NCBI RefSeq assembly: GCF_030123245.1
Contig: NZ_CP126101.1
Coordinates: 3,718,501 to 3,782,500, forward strand
DNA: 64,000 bases
Direction of reading: 5' to 3'
Source: Lysinibacillus pakistanensis
GTDB lineage: Bacteria; Bacillota; Bacilli; Bacillales_A; Planococcaceae
The translations under genes and the position numbers were made by a program. The notes below the pieces were generated by a model that saw only the letters and a program-made list of their open reading frames with translations, was not told where the DNA came from and made no database searches. Each line of letters opens with the position of its first letter. Positions within the stretch are counted from its first letter, which is position 1. Positions 29,235-38,927 of this stretch are shown piece by piece.

Positions 29235-30296
29235 TTACAATGGGATTCGATATAGCTTATCATCATTTGTTAATGGATTACCACGACCATCCGTATTATT
29301 ACTAATGAAATATAGATATTGATTGTCTACGTAAAGATCTCGAATGCGACCAAGATCTGAAACTAGCTCTCTTTTTTCCAGCGTTTCTATAGAAAATTCC
29401 AATATTGCCGCTCCTCTTAATGCTGCCACATACAATTTCTCTTCATTATTATCCATTCCTGAAGGAGCCCAAGTCGTATCATGTCCAGATGTAACAATTG
29501 GGGCGACCATTCCTTGCTGTTCTTCACTGCCTTCTATATTCGGCCAACCATAATTTTGTCCTTTTTGTATAATGTTGATCTCATCATTAGCTGAATTTCC
29601 ATGCTCACTCGCATACATCCTGCCGTCTGATGTCCATGTCAAACCTTGAGGATTGCGATGGCCAAAGCTATAAACATAGGAATTAGGAAAAGGGTTATCA
29701 TCCGGGATAGATCCATCTAAATGTAAGCGCAGAATTTTTCCTTCTAGTACGGATAAATCCTGAGCTAGCATAGGCTCCGTAGCATCGCCAACTGTTGCAT
29801 AAAGCTTGCTATCTGGCCCAATTTTTAATCTACCTCCATGATGGTATGTGCCACTATTAATACGATCAACTAGCAAACGCTCTTCCTTCCATTTGTTCCC
29901 CTGTAGCATCAAAGTGATAATCCGATTAAACTGTTTAGAGCCTTGAACATACGTATAATAGGCATATGCCCTTTTTGACTCAGGAAAATCTGGAGCAAGA
30001 ACAAATCCTAATAACCCAGCCTCTGAAGCAGTAGAAAGCTCCTTATTAAGTTCAACATGTTGTCTTTCTACTTTTCCGTCTTCAATTTTTACAATATTCC
30101 CTGGTCTCTCAGATAAATAAAAAACATCGCCACTTTTTTGAATAGACCAAGGTGCATGTAGATTATCAGCGATAATTTCAAGATTTGAAGTTGTTAAGTT
30201 TGTAGCATTTTCAGGTTTTTCATCTTGCTTGATTTTGGTGCACCCTCCAAGAACACACAACAGTAGTAGTAACAATAATATATTCGCTTTTTTCAT
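29235..30296 (-). CDS. PQQ-type sugar dehydrogenase lipoprotein (GSDH family)
   Basis: A 353-aa exported lipoprotein: poly-leucine signal, then LGGC with cysteine at about residue 19. The rest is the six-bladed propeller of soluble glucose/sorbosone dehydrogenases (YliI type), with GLLGFVLAPDFPES, TYHHGGRLKIGPDSKLYATVGDA, SYGHRNPQGLTW-like YVYSFGHRNPQGLTW, and EHGNSANDEINII. Family members oxidise aldoses with PQQ. Whether this host supplies PQQ is not visible here. ATG seven bases after GGAGG. It lies immediately beside copy 2 of the fold-back repeat. Confidence 0.85.
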   Translation of the reverse strand: MKKANILLLLLLLCVLGGCTKIKQDEKPENATNLTTSNLEIIADNLHAPWSIQKSGDVFYLSERPGNIVKIEDGKVERQHVELNKELSTASEAGLLGFVLAPDFPESKRAYAYYTYVQGSKQFNRIITLMLQGNKWKEERLLVDRINSGTYHHGGRLKIGPDSKLYATVGDATEPMLAQDLSVLEGKILRLHLDGSIPDDNPFPNSYVYSFGHRNPQGLTWTSDGRMYASEHGNSANDEINIIQKGQNYGWPNIEGSEEQQGMVAPIVTSGHDTTWAPSGMDNNEEKLYVAALRGAAILEFSIETLEKRELVSDLGRIRDLYVDNQYLYFISNNTDGRGNPLTNDDKLYRIPL

Positions 30297-30337
30297 CAGC
30301 GATCCTCCCTTCTAATTTTGTTACTGACAGTAGTGTA

Positions 30338-30366
30338 CAAAAGAAAAAGACGTCATTTAGACGTCT
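30338..30366 (-). terminator. terminator carrying a duplicated hairpin of copy 2
   Basis: On the minus strand AGACGT/ACGTCT arms with a seven-base loop are followed by TTTTTCTTTTG. This is probably the original terminator of the small gene at 31039-31209, now separated from it by the element. The matching hairpin at 31034-31052 has no T run. Confidence 0.78.
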
Positions 30367-31052
30367 CATGTTGTTGAAATACTATTCTGACAATGAAATC
30401 AAGGTGACAAATTAAAAGTATAGTCCTTTTTCAAAACGAGGGGTTGATCTCCGTTCCGACTGAGTGCTTTCCTGGGGGCGTCCGATGAGCCGCTTCACTC
30501 GCGCTGCTCGCTCCAGGGTCTCATCTGTGACGCTGAATCCCCGAGGAGTCACTCAGTCTACACTCCAATCAACCACTGCTCATAGTATTTTCTTCTGCCA
30601 TTTCACACAAATGTATAGTGATAAATTTGAAGTCTTAGCCATCACTATATTGTGCAAAAATGGAGCTTTGATAACATTTTTCTATGTGTATGCAGAGCGA
30701 CAAAAATGAAAAAGTAGTTTTATCATAGAAAGTAGGTTAACAGCTATAGAATTGTACCACTATTCTATCTATTTAATGATGGTGAGTAACATGTTTTTAT
30801 TTTACTTTTGAGGGAAGAGAATATTTAAAGTTCTACACTATTGTTGATTGGAGTGCAAGGCTACTCGACTCCCGTGGGATAGCGAGACAGACGAGACCCT
30901 GCACGGAGCGTCAGCGCAGGAAGCGGCTCGTCGCTCGCCCACAGGAAAGCGAGTAGCCTGGAACGGAAATCACCTTCATTTTGGCTAAATATTCATAAAG
31001 AGTCCCTTGACCATTTAGTTTTTCAACACTATGAGACGTCATTTAGACGTCT
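30348..31052 (-). mobile_element. fold-back repeat element, copy 2, in a duplicated terminator hairpin
   Basis: Reverse-complement counterpart of copy 1. The core (30367-31033, 667 bases) is flanked by identical 19-base direct repeats at 30348-30366 and 31034-31052, again a terminator hairpin but of different sequence. The core aligns with copy 1 nearly end to end, with scattered substitutions and small indels that are densest in the AT-rich centre. Modules B and A lie at 30442-30570 and 30846-30974. No protein-coding frame is credible inside it. Confidence 0.75.
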
Positions 31053-31209
31053 CTTCTACTATATCTACAAAGGAATCAAATTCTAATATCTCACCTTTAG
31101 CCTTTGTCTTTTCCAGCACCTCTAAATACTCTTCTTTCCGATCGATGAGTCGTTCTTGCTGCAATTTCTGATATGAATGAAGAAAATCATCACTAGCTGC
31201 TTTTCCCAT
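31039..31209 (-). CDS. small uncharacterised helical protein (56 aa)
   Basis: The frame starts MGKAASDDFLHSYQKLQQER and ends in EETSK. ATG is five bases after GAGGTG, a convincing ribosome site. The protein is soluble, charged and probably a helical hairpin (QERLIDRKEEYLEVLEKTKAKG). I do not recognise a family. Its TGA stop lies inside the left arm of its terminator hairpin, the same hairpin that was duplicated by the fold-back element. Confidence 0.65.
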   Translation of the reverse strand: MGKAASDDFLHSYQKLQQERLIDRKEEYLEVLEKTKAKGEILEFDSFVDIVEETSK

Positions 31210-31375
31210 TAACTCACCTCATTTAGTAGTATTAATTAGCTCTATTATAATATTGGCAATTTTTTCTGACAATTAAATTTTCTTTTTTGATTATTACGTA
31301 CTAAATTTAATGAAGGATAAAAGACTTAAAACCGTACTAAGTGATATTATTTTTTATCTAAATGAATCCTCTATT

Positions 31376-31789
31376 TTAATGAAAGTACGGAAGCACTCTT
31401 TTTTCTACAACCTGCTCACCAGCACTTATCCATCTACTTTTATCATGAATATGACCATCCTTGTCAACTGGTGTCTGAAATTGACTTACTCCTGAAGCAT
31501 CTAGTAAAGAGCCCTCATCATAATCTAAGCCAACATTTGCCACATGCTTTATGACAAATGGGTTTTGGAAGCGTATTTTGGCATCTTCGTTATCTAGCTC
31601 TCCTTCTGTTACAACAAACGGCACGCGTAAATAAATTGTCTCTCCGCCTTCTTTCCACAATACCGTATCAAAGCTTCCTTTATAATACTCCCAGTTACCG
31701 CCAATGGTAAATCCACGACCTTCGATTTTATCGCGTAAATAGCCAAATCCAATTTCTTTTCCAACTATTTTTGAATCAAATTGTAACAA
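31376..31789 (-). CDS. YugN-like protein
   Basis: A 137-aa soluble protein of the YugN family (function unknown). It has the typical order of LRDKIEGRGFTIGGNWEYYKGSFD, IYLRVPFVVTEGELD, IRFQNPFVIKHVANVGLD and a QFQTPVDKD end. It is single, on the minus strand, preceded by GGAGGG. The family is confined mainly to Bacillales. Confidence 0.85.
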   Translation of the reverse strand: MLQFDSKIVGKEIGFGYLRDKIEGRGFTIGGNWEYYKGSFDTVLWKEGGETIYLRVPFVVTEGELDNEDAKIRFQNPFVIKHVANVGLDYDEGSLLDASGVSQFQTPVDKDGHIHDKSRWISAGEQVVEKRVLPYFH

Positions 31790-32049
31790 TTTTGACCCCT
31801 CCTTCCTGTTACTCGTTAAAAGTCTATCCTAAAAAGAGGAATTACAAACTCTTCTAGTAAAAAGTGTTGATAATGGTAAAGGTGCTTGTTTTTCATTCAA
31901 AATGAAAAATGACAAAACGCTTATTAACTTGCCCGTTTTATTTGGGATAAATATGTACTTATGAAGCCAATCCATTTACACTATAATGGTAAAGTGAAAA
32001 CCAATCTGCCTTTTTAAATAATCATTTATGTAAAGGAGTGTTAGCGGAA

Positions 32050-32154
32050 ATGAAAAAATTTGTAGTTAGTATGATTCTATTACTTTCTCTCTCGTTTTTT
32101 CTTGCTGGCTGCGGGAGTAAGGATGTACCCTATGACTATGAATATGATCGCTAA
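32050..32154 (+). CDS. very small lipoprotein (34 aa)
   Basis: This reads MKKFVVSMILLLSLSFFLAG then CGSKDVP and a Tyr/Asp-rich tail (YDYEYDR). A clear type II signal with lipobox LAGC is present, and AAAGGAGTG lies about nine bases before the ATG. Apart from the 13 residues after the cysteine there is no domain, so the mature product is a short lipid-anchored peptide. Nothing similar is recognised. Confidence 0.7.
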   Translation: MKKFVVSMILLLSLSFFLAGCGSKDVPYDYEYDR

Positions 32155-32168
32155 AAATCCCATAGAAA

Positions 32169-32203
32169 GTCTCGAAACCTTGAACAATACAAAGTTTCGA
32201 GAC
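32169..32203 (+). terminator. hairpin after the small lipoprotein
   Basis: Perfect ten-base arms GTCTCGAAAC and GTTTCGAGAC enclose a 15-base loop, 14 bases after the stop. The T tract is poor (GACTATTT), so it may stabilise the 3' end rather than terminate strongly. Confidence 0.5.
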
Positions 32204-32320
32204 GACTATTTAGCCCTAATATATCCATTCTTTAAGGCTACATTGATAATGACCTTTTAACTTATAAAGGCAAAAGCTACATCTTTTCAAAAAAACAAAA
32301 AGACTATAGAACAAATAGGG

Positions 32321-33526
32321 TTAATCGCCCGATGTTCCATAATCTTTTATATTTATCTTGACCTCATATGTGATGGGTACCTCACTGAATGTTTGATCCC
32401 AATTCTTTTTAACCTTTTCCCATACTTTAGGATATTCAATTCTTAAGCTATTGCCAAATCCCGAAACATCAGTTTGATATTGTTGCTGTATCTTCTTTAA
32501 TACATTGTCCATCAAGCGCTCTACTTCTTTTTTTGTCGTTTGTTCTGCTATTTTCAGAAATTTATTGTCAAATGTTTGTTCTGATAGCACCCAATGTTCT
32601 GCAATTCTACCTTCAGACTCTATTTTGACATGGAATGAAATACTGTCTCCCTTAACAGAGGGAGAAATTTTACTTTTTATAGATAGTGCCTCATATATGA
32701 TAGGCTGATTTGTCTTTTCGTCAAAACTTTCGATTAAACCGCCTTTAGCTTTTCCAGTTATCCATGAAATTCCTTCTAATTCTAATGCATTTAAAGAACC
32801 TCGAAATGTTTTTGTTTTCCCCTCGATGACTGCAGCACCCACAAATTTTACTTCTCCATTTTCTGAAACTACATGTTGTAACAAAAAGCTAGCATTCGAA
32901 TTTAATTTCCCCTCTAACTTGGCAAATGTCATAGGAGGCAGAATTTTAGATGTTCTTTCATGACCTTGAATCATTTCCCTAAGTTGAAACGCTGGAATTT
33001 TTGTCTGTTCATTTGATTCAAGTATGTCACTAGCACGATTTTTAGCAATAAGCAAAACACCACTGGGCCTTATCTCCAGCTCTCTTAGAAAAAAGTCCAA
33101 TGTCTGTTTTAAATTCAATGTACTCGCTAAGTCCTCTCCAATAATAATTACTTTAGAATGTTCTGCAAAGGCCCGTTTGTCAATTTTCAATAACATATTT
33201 CGTAAAGTGGGAAGTACGGTATCTCCAGTTTCAGAAACATTTTTATAGGCTTGTTGATGGACAGTCCCTCCTTTTGCTCCAGTAGCAGTTGTCTCTGAGG
33301 TTACTAATTGATTGGTTATCGTAATGAGCTCTCTATTTGAAGATCTCCCTTCTTGCTCCTCCAAGCTTCCCGAATAATCACTGTTTGTAGCTAAGTCCAA
33401 GGAAGTGCCTGCTACTAGACCTAAATCTTCTATTTCTTTATTACTCCAGCATCCTGATAGAGGTAAAAGGATTAAGATTAACATCGCCCCCAACAGAAAC
33501 CTTTGATACAAACGCATTAATGTCAT
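32321..33526 (-). CDS. spore germination lipoprotein, Ger(x)C family
   Basis: The C subunit of a GerA-type nutrient germinant receptor, 401 aa. Lipobox LSGC (cysteine at about residue 26) is followed by WSNKEIEDLGLVAGTSLD, the family's opening motif. A three-domain fold follows, with ILIAKNRASDIL-like and KVIIIGEDLA segments. The ATG overlaps the permease stop (ATGA) and has AAGGGTG seven bases upstream. Third gene of the A-B-C operon. Orthology to GerA, GerB or GerK cannot be settled from sequence alone. Confidence 0.92.
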   Translation of the reverse strand: MTLMRLYQRFLLGAMLILILLPLSGCWSNKEIEDLGLVAGTSLDLATNSDYSGSLEEQEGRSSNRELITITNQLVTSETTATGAKGGTVHQQAYKNVSETGDTVLPTLRNMLLKIDKRAFAEHSKVIIIGEDLASTLNLKQTLDFFLRELEIRPSGVLLIAKNRASDILESNEQTKIPAFQLREMIQGHERTSKILPPMTFAKLEGKLNSNASFLLQHVVSENGEVKFVGAAVIEGKTKTFRGSLNALELEGISWITGKAKGGLIESFDEKTNQPIIYEALSIKSKISPSVKGDSISFHVKIESEGRIAEHWVLSEQTFDNKFLKIAEQTTKKEVERLMDNVLKKIQQQYQTDVSGFGNSLRIEYPKVWEKVKKNWDQTFSEVPITYEVKINIKDYGTSGD

Positions 33527-34620
33527 GCTTTTTCACCCTTCAGTTTTGAAATAATAAGTAAAAATATCGGTAGTATACCGAAAAGAATAATAGCTGCATG
33601 GCCTATCAGATTGCCAAATTTAAATAGATCATTTATATTTTTTGGCGTCATTGCAATTATATATATAACAGGCAGTAAGCCAAACAAGAAAGGTTGAATA
33701 TTAGTTTGAAATAGTTGAGCCAGGCCTAATGCAGCCGCATAATAAGTAATTGTAAATGTAGCAAATATTTGCATAATCCATATGACAAGTAAAAAGGATT
33801 CGAATCGTTCAAAGATTAAGCCCGGAATTTCAAAACTTCTCATCAGTTCAATTGTTGGCCATGTTCTTGTCACAACTCCCTCTATAGATAATGCCCCAAT
33901 CACCATTACAACAGTAATCACATAAAAAATGAGAGGAATTATTAAGCCAACTAATACGATTCTAACAGCCTTTGTTTTGTCAGCTGGCTTCATAAAGGCG
34001 ACTAGTAGCAACATAATTTCTGGTCCTAAAAATGCCAGTGTAGCTGTTTTTATTCCTTTTAACATCGGGGTAACACCTAAGCCTAATACGGGACGAAGAT
34101 TATCTAGCTCAAAAATTCCAAAGCTTAAAAAGGCAACTAGCAAGAAAATAACAAATGTAATGGGAAAAATGATTTCAAATAGTCGAGCAATCGAGTTTAT
34201 ACCGCTACTAACCAAATATAAGCCAACCCACATAAAGGGCAGAATGATTGCCCAGGTGGGGGTGCCCTCTAACAAAAAAAGAGAGGTCACCTCGGCCATT
34301 GTCCTGACCTCAAATGCAGAAATTGTAAAGAAATAGCTAATAATCAGCAAGCTTAGCATCCAGCCAAGCCATTTTCCAACAATTTCTTGATTGTACTGAT
34401 AAAAGGTTTTTTCAGGAAATTGCTGACTTAATTTCACAATAATAATTCCTGCAATCATCGCAATAATTCCGCCTAAAAAAACACTAATCCAAACATCTGG
34501 CGTTTTCACCTTCTCTACAGATGCTCGAGGCAGTGTAAGAATTCCAGTTGCAAGAATATAATTGACAAGGATAACAAGTGCCTGTGAAGAGCTAATTTTA
34601 TCTTGTGAACTAATTATCAT
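33523..34620 (-). CDS. spore germination permease, GerAB/GerKB family
   Basis: The B subunit of the germinant receptor. It is 365 aa with ten transmembrane helices of the APC-superfamily (LeuT fold), which forms the ligand-binding part in the spore inner membrane. Characteristic are the N-terminal ISSSQALVILVNYILATGILTLPR and GGIIAMIAG segments. It lies 26 bases after the A subunit and overlaps the C subunit by four bases. Such operons are normally expressed in the forespore by sigma G; no good promoter was identified here. Confidence 0.92.
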   Translation of the reverse strand: MIISSQDKISSSQALVILVNYILATGILTLPRASVEKVKTPDVWISVFLGGIIAMIAGIIIVKLSQQFPEKTFYQYNQEIVGKWLGWMLSLLIISYFFTISAFEVRTMAEVTSLFLLEGTPTWAIILPFMWVGLYLVSSGINSIARLFEIIFPITFVIFLLVAFLSFGIFELDNLRPVLGLGVTPMLKGIKTATLAFLGPEIMLLLVAFMKPADKTKAVRIVLVGLIIPLIFYVITVVMVIGALSIEGVVTRTWPTIELMRSFEIPGLIFERFESFLLVIWIMQIFATFTITYYAAALGLAQLFQTNIQPFLFGLLPVIYIIAMTPKNINDLFKFGNLIGHAAIILFGILPIFLLIISKLKGEKA

Positions 34621-34646
34621 GCTAAGTCAATGTCCTTTCTAGAGGA

Positions 34647-36320
34647 TTAATCTTTGCGGATAGGATCTTTCGTATGCAGCATCTTAGGACGGCGCTTCAT
34701 CATCATTAATGGCATTCGAACCATAAAATCTTTCCAATCACTCGCTCGATATGGAATAGTTGGGCTTACATAGGGAACGCCAAAGCTTTTTAGTTTTACT
34801 AAATGACTACATAGAAAAAGGAAGAACAATACAACCCCAAATAATCCAAATATTGCCGCAAAAAACATCGAAACAAATCGAAGCAATCGTAATGTTATAC
34901 CTGCACTGTATTGAGGTATAGCAAAAGAAGAAATCGCTGTTAAAGCTACCACAATGACCATAATTGGGCTCACTATTCCTGCTTGAACTGCAGCTTCTCC
35001 AATAACCAGCCCTCCCACAATTCCCATTGTCGGTCCTATAGGTTTAGGTAGGCGAAGTCCAGCTTCTCGTAATATTTCAATAGCTACCTCCATAATTAAT
35101 GCCTCTATTATTGCAGGAAAAGGAACTCCTTCTCTTGTTCCCATCATGGACAATGCTAGTTTGGTTGGTATTAAGCCTTGATGAAAAGAGACAAATGAAA
35201 TATATAAGGAGGGTGCTAAAAGCGTAATTCCAGCCGCTAGATATCGGAGCAGACGAATTAATGAACTGGGTAGCCAACGCTCATAATAGTCTTCAGGTGA
35301 TTGCAATAGCATGCTAAAAGTAACAGGAACAATTAGGGCATAAGGTGTGCCATCAAGCAAAATCGCTACTCGTCCTTCTAGCAAAGCCCCCATCACTCTG
35401 TCAGGCCGTTCTGTATTCTGTACTTGTGTAAATGGGCTAAGGAAATTATCCTCTATCAATTGCTCTATATACCCCGATTCAGGTACATCATCTATATTTA
35501 TTTTGTTGATTCTATGTTTGACCTCTTCAATTAAGTTGGGATCAGCAATCTCTTTTATATAGGCAAGGACTAACTCTTTTTTGGAGCGCTCACCAACCTG
35601 CATAGGAATCATAGATAGGTCACAATTTTCTCCATGCTGTCGTAATAAAGCTGTATTATTACTTAACGTTTCTGTAAAACCTATCCTTGGACCTCTAACC
35701 AAGGCCTCCGATACAGGCTCTTCAATACTACGCAATTTATTTTTTGTGGTACCCAAAATAAACACATGTTGCATACCGTCCACTACTAATAAAGTGGATC
35801 CAATCAATACTTTCGCTACAGATTTTTTGACATCCTGCTCCTTTGTTAAATCACTAACTGCAAGAACATGATTTGTTATATGCTCTTGTAAATCAATGTG
35901 ATTTAATTCCTGATTTTTTGTTTCTGAAAAGCTACCCATTAGTGAAGATAAAATATGTTTATCAATCATCTCTTTATCAGATAATCCTTCCAGAAAAATG
36001 ATTGCTGCACGATTACCAGTGCTACCAAGATAAAACTCTCTAAAATGCACATCCCAGTTATGTCCAATTGCGTTTCTTATAAAGGAGAGGTCTTGGGTAA
36101 TATCACCTGTAAAATCAGTGAGCGAAACTTGAACATGCTTTGAATTTATCCATTTTTGTTTTTCAACTTCTGTTGTTTTGATTTCTAGCATTCCATTTTT
36201 CTTCCGATGAAGTATCAATCCATTAAACAATTTGTACAGAATATAAGGAATAAGAAATACCAAAAACCCTTGCAGAAATACTCCCCATTCTGGTATGTAG
36301 GATACCACCTTTCCCCACAT
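34647..36320 (-). CDS. spore germination protein, GerA/GerKA family
   Basis: The A subunit of the receptor, about 557 aa. It has an N-terminal hydrophobic segment, a large soluble N domain ([28 protein letters not shown]), the conserved segment [12 protein letters not shown], and C-terminal membrane helices with [25 protein letters not shown] prefer the second ATG (36320), because AGGGTG lies six bases upstream of it; an ATG at 36323 and a GTG at 36335 are alternatives. First gene of the operon. Confidence 0.92.
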   Translation of the reverse strand: MWGKVVSYIPEWGVFLQGFLVFLIPYILYKLFNGLILHRKKNGMLEIKTTEVEKQKWINSKHVQVSLTDFTGDITQDLSFIRNAIGHNWDVHFREFYLGSTGNRAAIIFLEGLSDKEMIDKHILSSLMGSFSETKNQELNHIDLQEHITNHVLAVSDLTKEQDVKKSVAKVLIGSTLLVVDGMQHVFILGTTKNKLRSIEEPVSEALVRGPRIGFTETLSNNTALLRQHGENCDLSMIPMQVGERSKKELVLAYIKEIADPNLIEEVKHRINKINIDDVPESGYIEQLIEDNFLSPFTQVQNTERPDRVMGALLEGRVAILLDGTPYALIVPVTFSMLLQSPEDYYERWLPSSLIRLLRYLAAGITLLAPSLYISFVSFHQGLIPTKLALSMMGTREGVPFPAIIEALIMEVAIEILREAGLRLPKPIGPTMGIVGGLVIGEAAVQAGIVSPIMVIVVALTAISSFAIPQYSAGITLRLLRFVSMFFAAIFGLFGVVLFFLFLCSHLVKLKSFGVPYVSPTIPYRASDWKDFMVRMPLMMMKRRPKMLHTKDPIRKD

Positions 36321-36476
36321 CATTATCACCCTCACTAACTGCTTTCTACTTCTATAATTTCATTTTTATCTATCCATTCGCTTTTTAAACTTACAATAAG
36401 CAATCTTCGTCAAATAGGTTTTATAAAAGAGAATATGGTATATTATCTACATTGAATAAATAGAAGGTGAAGAAAT

Positions 36477-37481
36477 ATGCTAGAAGTTAGTGAAAGTAAA
36501 TTAGCACAGTATATCATCCATTTTATAAGCGACTCACTTGTGCTAGGTGAGGAATCGTTTACACATCCCGAAGTCATGCTAGAAGCCGCTTTTACACAAC
36601 TAGCATTTAGTAAAATCGATTTAGAGCAGCAGTATGAATTTTTCCATGAAACTAATATTGCCTTAAATGAGGTATATACATATGTTAGTGCCATTTTTAA
36701 AGAGGAAAAGAGCTTTCTTGAGCAATCCAAAAGCATCGCCAGACATTTACATAGTGTCTCTCAGCATCCTAATATTAAAAGCGGTGAATTATTTATTGGC
36801 TTGTTTGACAATTGCTTCTTCATGAATGAAGCTAAAAAAATTGTTGCCATTGTTAAATTTGATGAGAAAGAAATGTTTTTAGATGTTAAAAATGATCAAA
36901 ACAAAATGATTATTCATGGTATTGACGGCATTAATGTAAAAAAGATCAATAATATGGCCATCATCGTGGATATGGGTGAGGAACAGGTACCTGCTGTATT
37001 TATTAAAACAAAGAGAAAAGAGGATATTGTCTATTGGCAGGAGCGCTTTTTAAAGATTAAGGCAGCGGATGAACATTATCACAAAACGAATTTGGCGTTA
37101 ACTGAATGTAAAAAGTATATTCTTAAAGAAGACAATTTTTCAAACACAGAAAAACTAGGATTATTAAATAAAACGCTGGATTATTTTAGAAATGAGGATG
37201 AATTTCAAGTAAATGAATATATCGAAACGGTATTCGATAAAACAGATTCTACACAAAGGGATATAATCATAAATTCTGTAAAGCCCTATGAAACGATCAT
37301 TTCTGAAAGTGCACTTGAAAAGGCCGAAAAAAAATATAAACGTAAAATAAAGCTAGATTCCAATATTGAAATTCAGGTTAATGTACAAAATATCGAGCAG
37401 GTAGATGAGCTTATCGAAGTAGGCTATGATGAAGCTACAAATCGTAAGTATTATAAAATTTATTTTCAGGAGGAAATCTAA
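36477..37481 (+). CDS. nucleoid-associated protein, NdpA/YejK-like
   Basis: A 334-aa cytoplasmic protein of the 37-kDa nucleoid-associated family. Diagnostic parts are the N-terminal HFISDSLVLGEESF, the central VKFDEKEMFLDV and INNMAIIVD strands, and the C terminus IKLDSNIEIQVNV...GYDEATNRKYYKIYF. In Bacillales such genes are accessory and the DNA role is not proven. It is transcribed divergently from the germination operon, with AGAAGGTGAAG before the ATG. Confidence 0.78.
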   Translation: MLEVSESKLAQYIIHFISDSLVLGEESFTHPEVMLEAAFTQLAFSKIDLEQQYEFFHETNIALNEVYTYVSAIFKEEKSFLEQSKSIARHLHSVSQHPNIKSGELFIGLFDNCFFMNEAKKIVAIVKFDEKEMFLDVKNDQNKMIIHGIDGINVKKINNMAIIVDMGEEQVPAVFIKTKRKEDIVYWQERFLKIKAADEHYHKTNLALTECKKYILKEDNFSNTEKLGLLNKTLDYFRNEDEFQVNEYIETVFDKTDSTQRDIIINSVKPYETIISESALEKAEKKYKRKIKLDSNIEIQVNVQNIEQVDELIEVGYDEATNRKYYKIYFQEEI

Positions 37482-37614
37482 TCAAACCACAATATGCTCC
37501 TATTAGGTTGACAAACTGTTAGCTAATGGGAGTATTTTTTAGAATTTCCTGAAAAATACACACTCACAATTGTTAATATGTTACAATTTAATTACTTTAT
37601 AAGGGGGTTTTTAT

Positions 37615-37917
37615 ATGACAATTATTGATGAATTACAATATTACATGGATAGTGCTTCCATTGGAATTGTACTTGAGCTTCTCCTAGTAACCACTTGCCT
37701 TTCAACTATTATCTATGTGGTCACTAAAAATCAATATATTTCATACTTATCATCGGCGCCAATATTTTACTTTATGTCCTTCTTCCTCTATCACAATTCT
37801 CACTTTATCCTGCTAATAGTAGCCATGACGATTCAAGCTTCTGTTATCCTCTTTATTCAAAAGAAAAATCTGTTTAAAGTACTTATAGAAAAAGACCATA
37901 CTTTAAAATCTAATTAG
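37615..37917 (+). CDS. small membrane protein of unknown function
   Basis: A 100-aa protein with three predicted membrane helices (about 15-36, 42-60, 66-85) and a basic C-terminal tail. A strong AAGGGGG ribosome site lies before the ATG. I do not recognise a family. The next gene is convergent, separated by a strong hairpin. Confidence 0.65.
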   Translation: MTIIDELQYYMDSASIGIVLELLLVTTCLSTIIYVVTKNQYISYLSSAPIFYFMSFFLYHNSHFILLIVAMTIQASVILFIQKKNLFKVLIEKDHTLKSN

Positions 37918-37924
37918 CCTGACT

Positions 37925-37955
37925 CAAGCTGCAAACAATGGCAATTTGCAGCTTG
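37925..37955. terminator. bidirectional hairpin between convergent genes
   Basis: Perfect 11-base arms CAAGCTGCAAA and TTTGCAGCTTG with a nine-base loop lie between convergent stops at 37917 and 37959. T tracts are short on both sides. Confidence 0.6.
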
Positions 37956-37958
37956 TTC

Positions 37959-38684
37959 CTAGACATGTCCAAACTTTAATGCTCGTGCCCAATCAGGTCT
38001 ATTTAGTTTTTCACTTTGCTTTATCGCATCAGTTACATCATAGGCAATATTTATTTGCGCGAAAATCCAATCGCTATCATGTTTTTCCACAATCGTATAA
38101 TTAGCAAAGGGTGTCCCCGATTCCATTTTATAATAGAAGGGCTCATCTTCCTCATATGCAGGCAAGCCAACACTTCCAGGATTAACAATAACCTTGCCAT
38201 TTGGTAAATAAACAATGGCTGGTAGATGAGAATGACCACAAAATATGATATTTTGTGGAATTTCCTTAACTAAATTCATTATGTCTTGTGGCTGCTTTAA
38301 AATTGCACCGTTTAGCGTTATATCATGTAACAAATACTGCTCATCACTTTCTGGAGAGGCATGACAGAAATAAAAATCTTCTGTCTGAATGGAAAATGGC
38401 AGATTGTTTAACCAATCTTTATGCTCATTCTCCAGCATACCTATTACATATTGCGCAGTCGGATTGTCTGATGATGCTTGTAACAACATACGATCACAAT
38501 TTCCGCCAACACTTTTTATGTCCATTCTCTTTAATAAATCAAATGTTTCTAACGGGAAAAGCGGTCCATACAAAATATCACCCAAATTATAGATACTTTC
38601 AATATTTCGTTGCTGTATATCATCTAATACGGCCTTTAACGCTTCTTTATTGCCATGAATATCTGATAATACTGCCATTTTCAT
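37959..38684 (-). CDS. metallophosphoesterase
   Basis: A 241-aa calcineurin-like phosphoesterase (YfcE/MPE_C2 type). The dinuclear metal motifs are complete: SDIHGN (residues about 7-12), NLGDILYGP, GGNCDR (here GNCD in place of GNHE, common in this subfamily) and FCGHSHLP near residue 150, followed by NPGSVG. The substrate is unknown. It is single, with GGTGGG before the ATG. Confidence 0.85.
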   Translation of the reverse strand: MKMAVLSDIHGNKEALKAVLDDIQQRNIESIYNLGDILYGPLFPLETFDLLKRMDIKSVGGNCDRMLLQASSDNPTAQYVIGMLENEHKDWLNNLPFSIQTEDFYFCHASPESDEQYLLHDITLNGAILKQPQDIMNLVKEIPQNIIFCGHSHLPAIVYLPNGKVIVNPGSVGLPAYEEDEPFYYKMESGTPFANYTIVEKHDSDWIFAQINIAYDVTDAIKQSEKLNRPDWARALKFGHV

Positions 38685-38790
38685 AATTTTCCCACCTTAT
38701 TATATTGGATTAGTCGTCTTATGATCTTCTCTTTTTTAATACCATAGCAAAACCTTAGCACTAGGAACTACTCTATACAAATTAAACAAC

Positions 38791-38828
38791 AAAAAGGACT
38801 AGGTTCAAATGATTGAAATACCTAGTCC
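38791..38828 (-). terminator. Rho-independent terminator of the GNAT gene
   Basis: GGACTAGGT (38796-38804) pairs with ACCTAGTCC (38820-38828). On the minus strand the stem is followed by TTTTTGTTG. It lies about 100 bases after the GNAT stop. Confidence 0.85.
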
Positions 38829-38927
38829 CCTCTGCTTGTAGAAATAAGACATTGACAAGATTACATGAATAGCATACTACATCGTTCTAAACAAAAACTG
38901 AACAAACTTATTCTAGTAATCTTGATT

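Noticed and set aside
30464..30709. 81-aa plus-strand frame in copy 2 of the repeat
   Set aside because: Again a chance frame across module B with no homologous frame in copy 1.
20562..31033. Composite transposon carrying qox
   Set aside because: No transposase lies in either copy, and each copy has its own separate target duplication, which points to two independent insertions.
38288..38686. 132-aa plus-strand frame opposite the phosphoesterase gene
   Set aside because: Antisense shadow; the minus-strand frame has all metal motifs.
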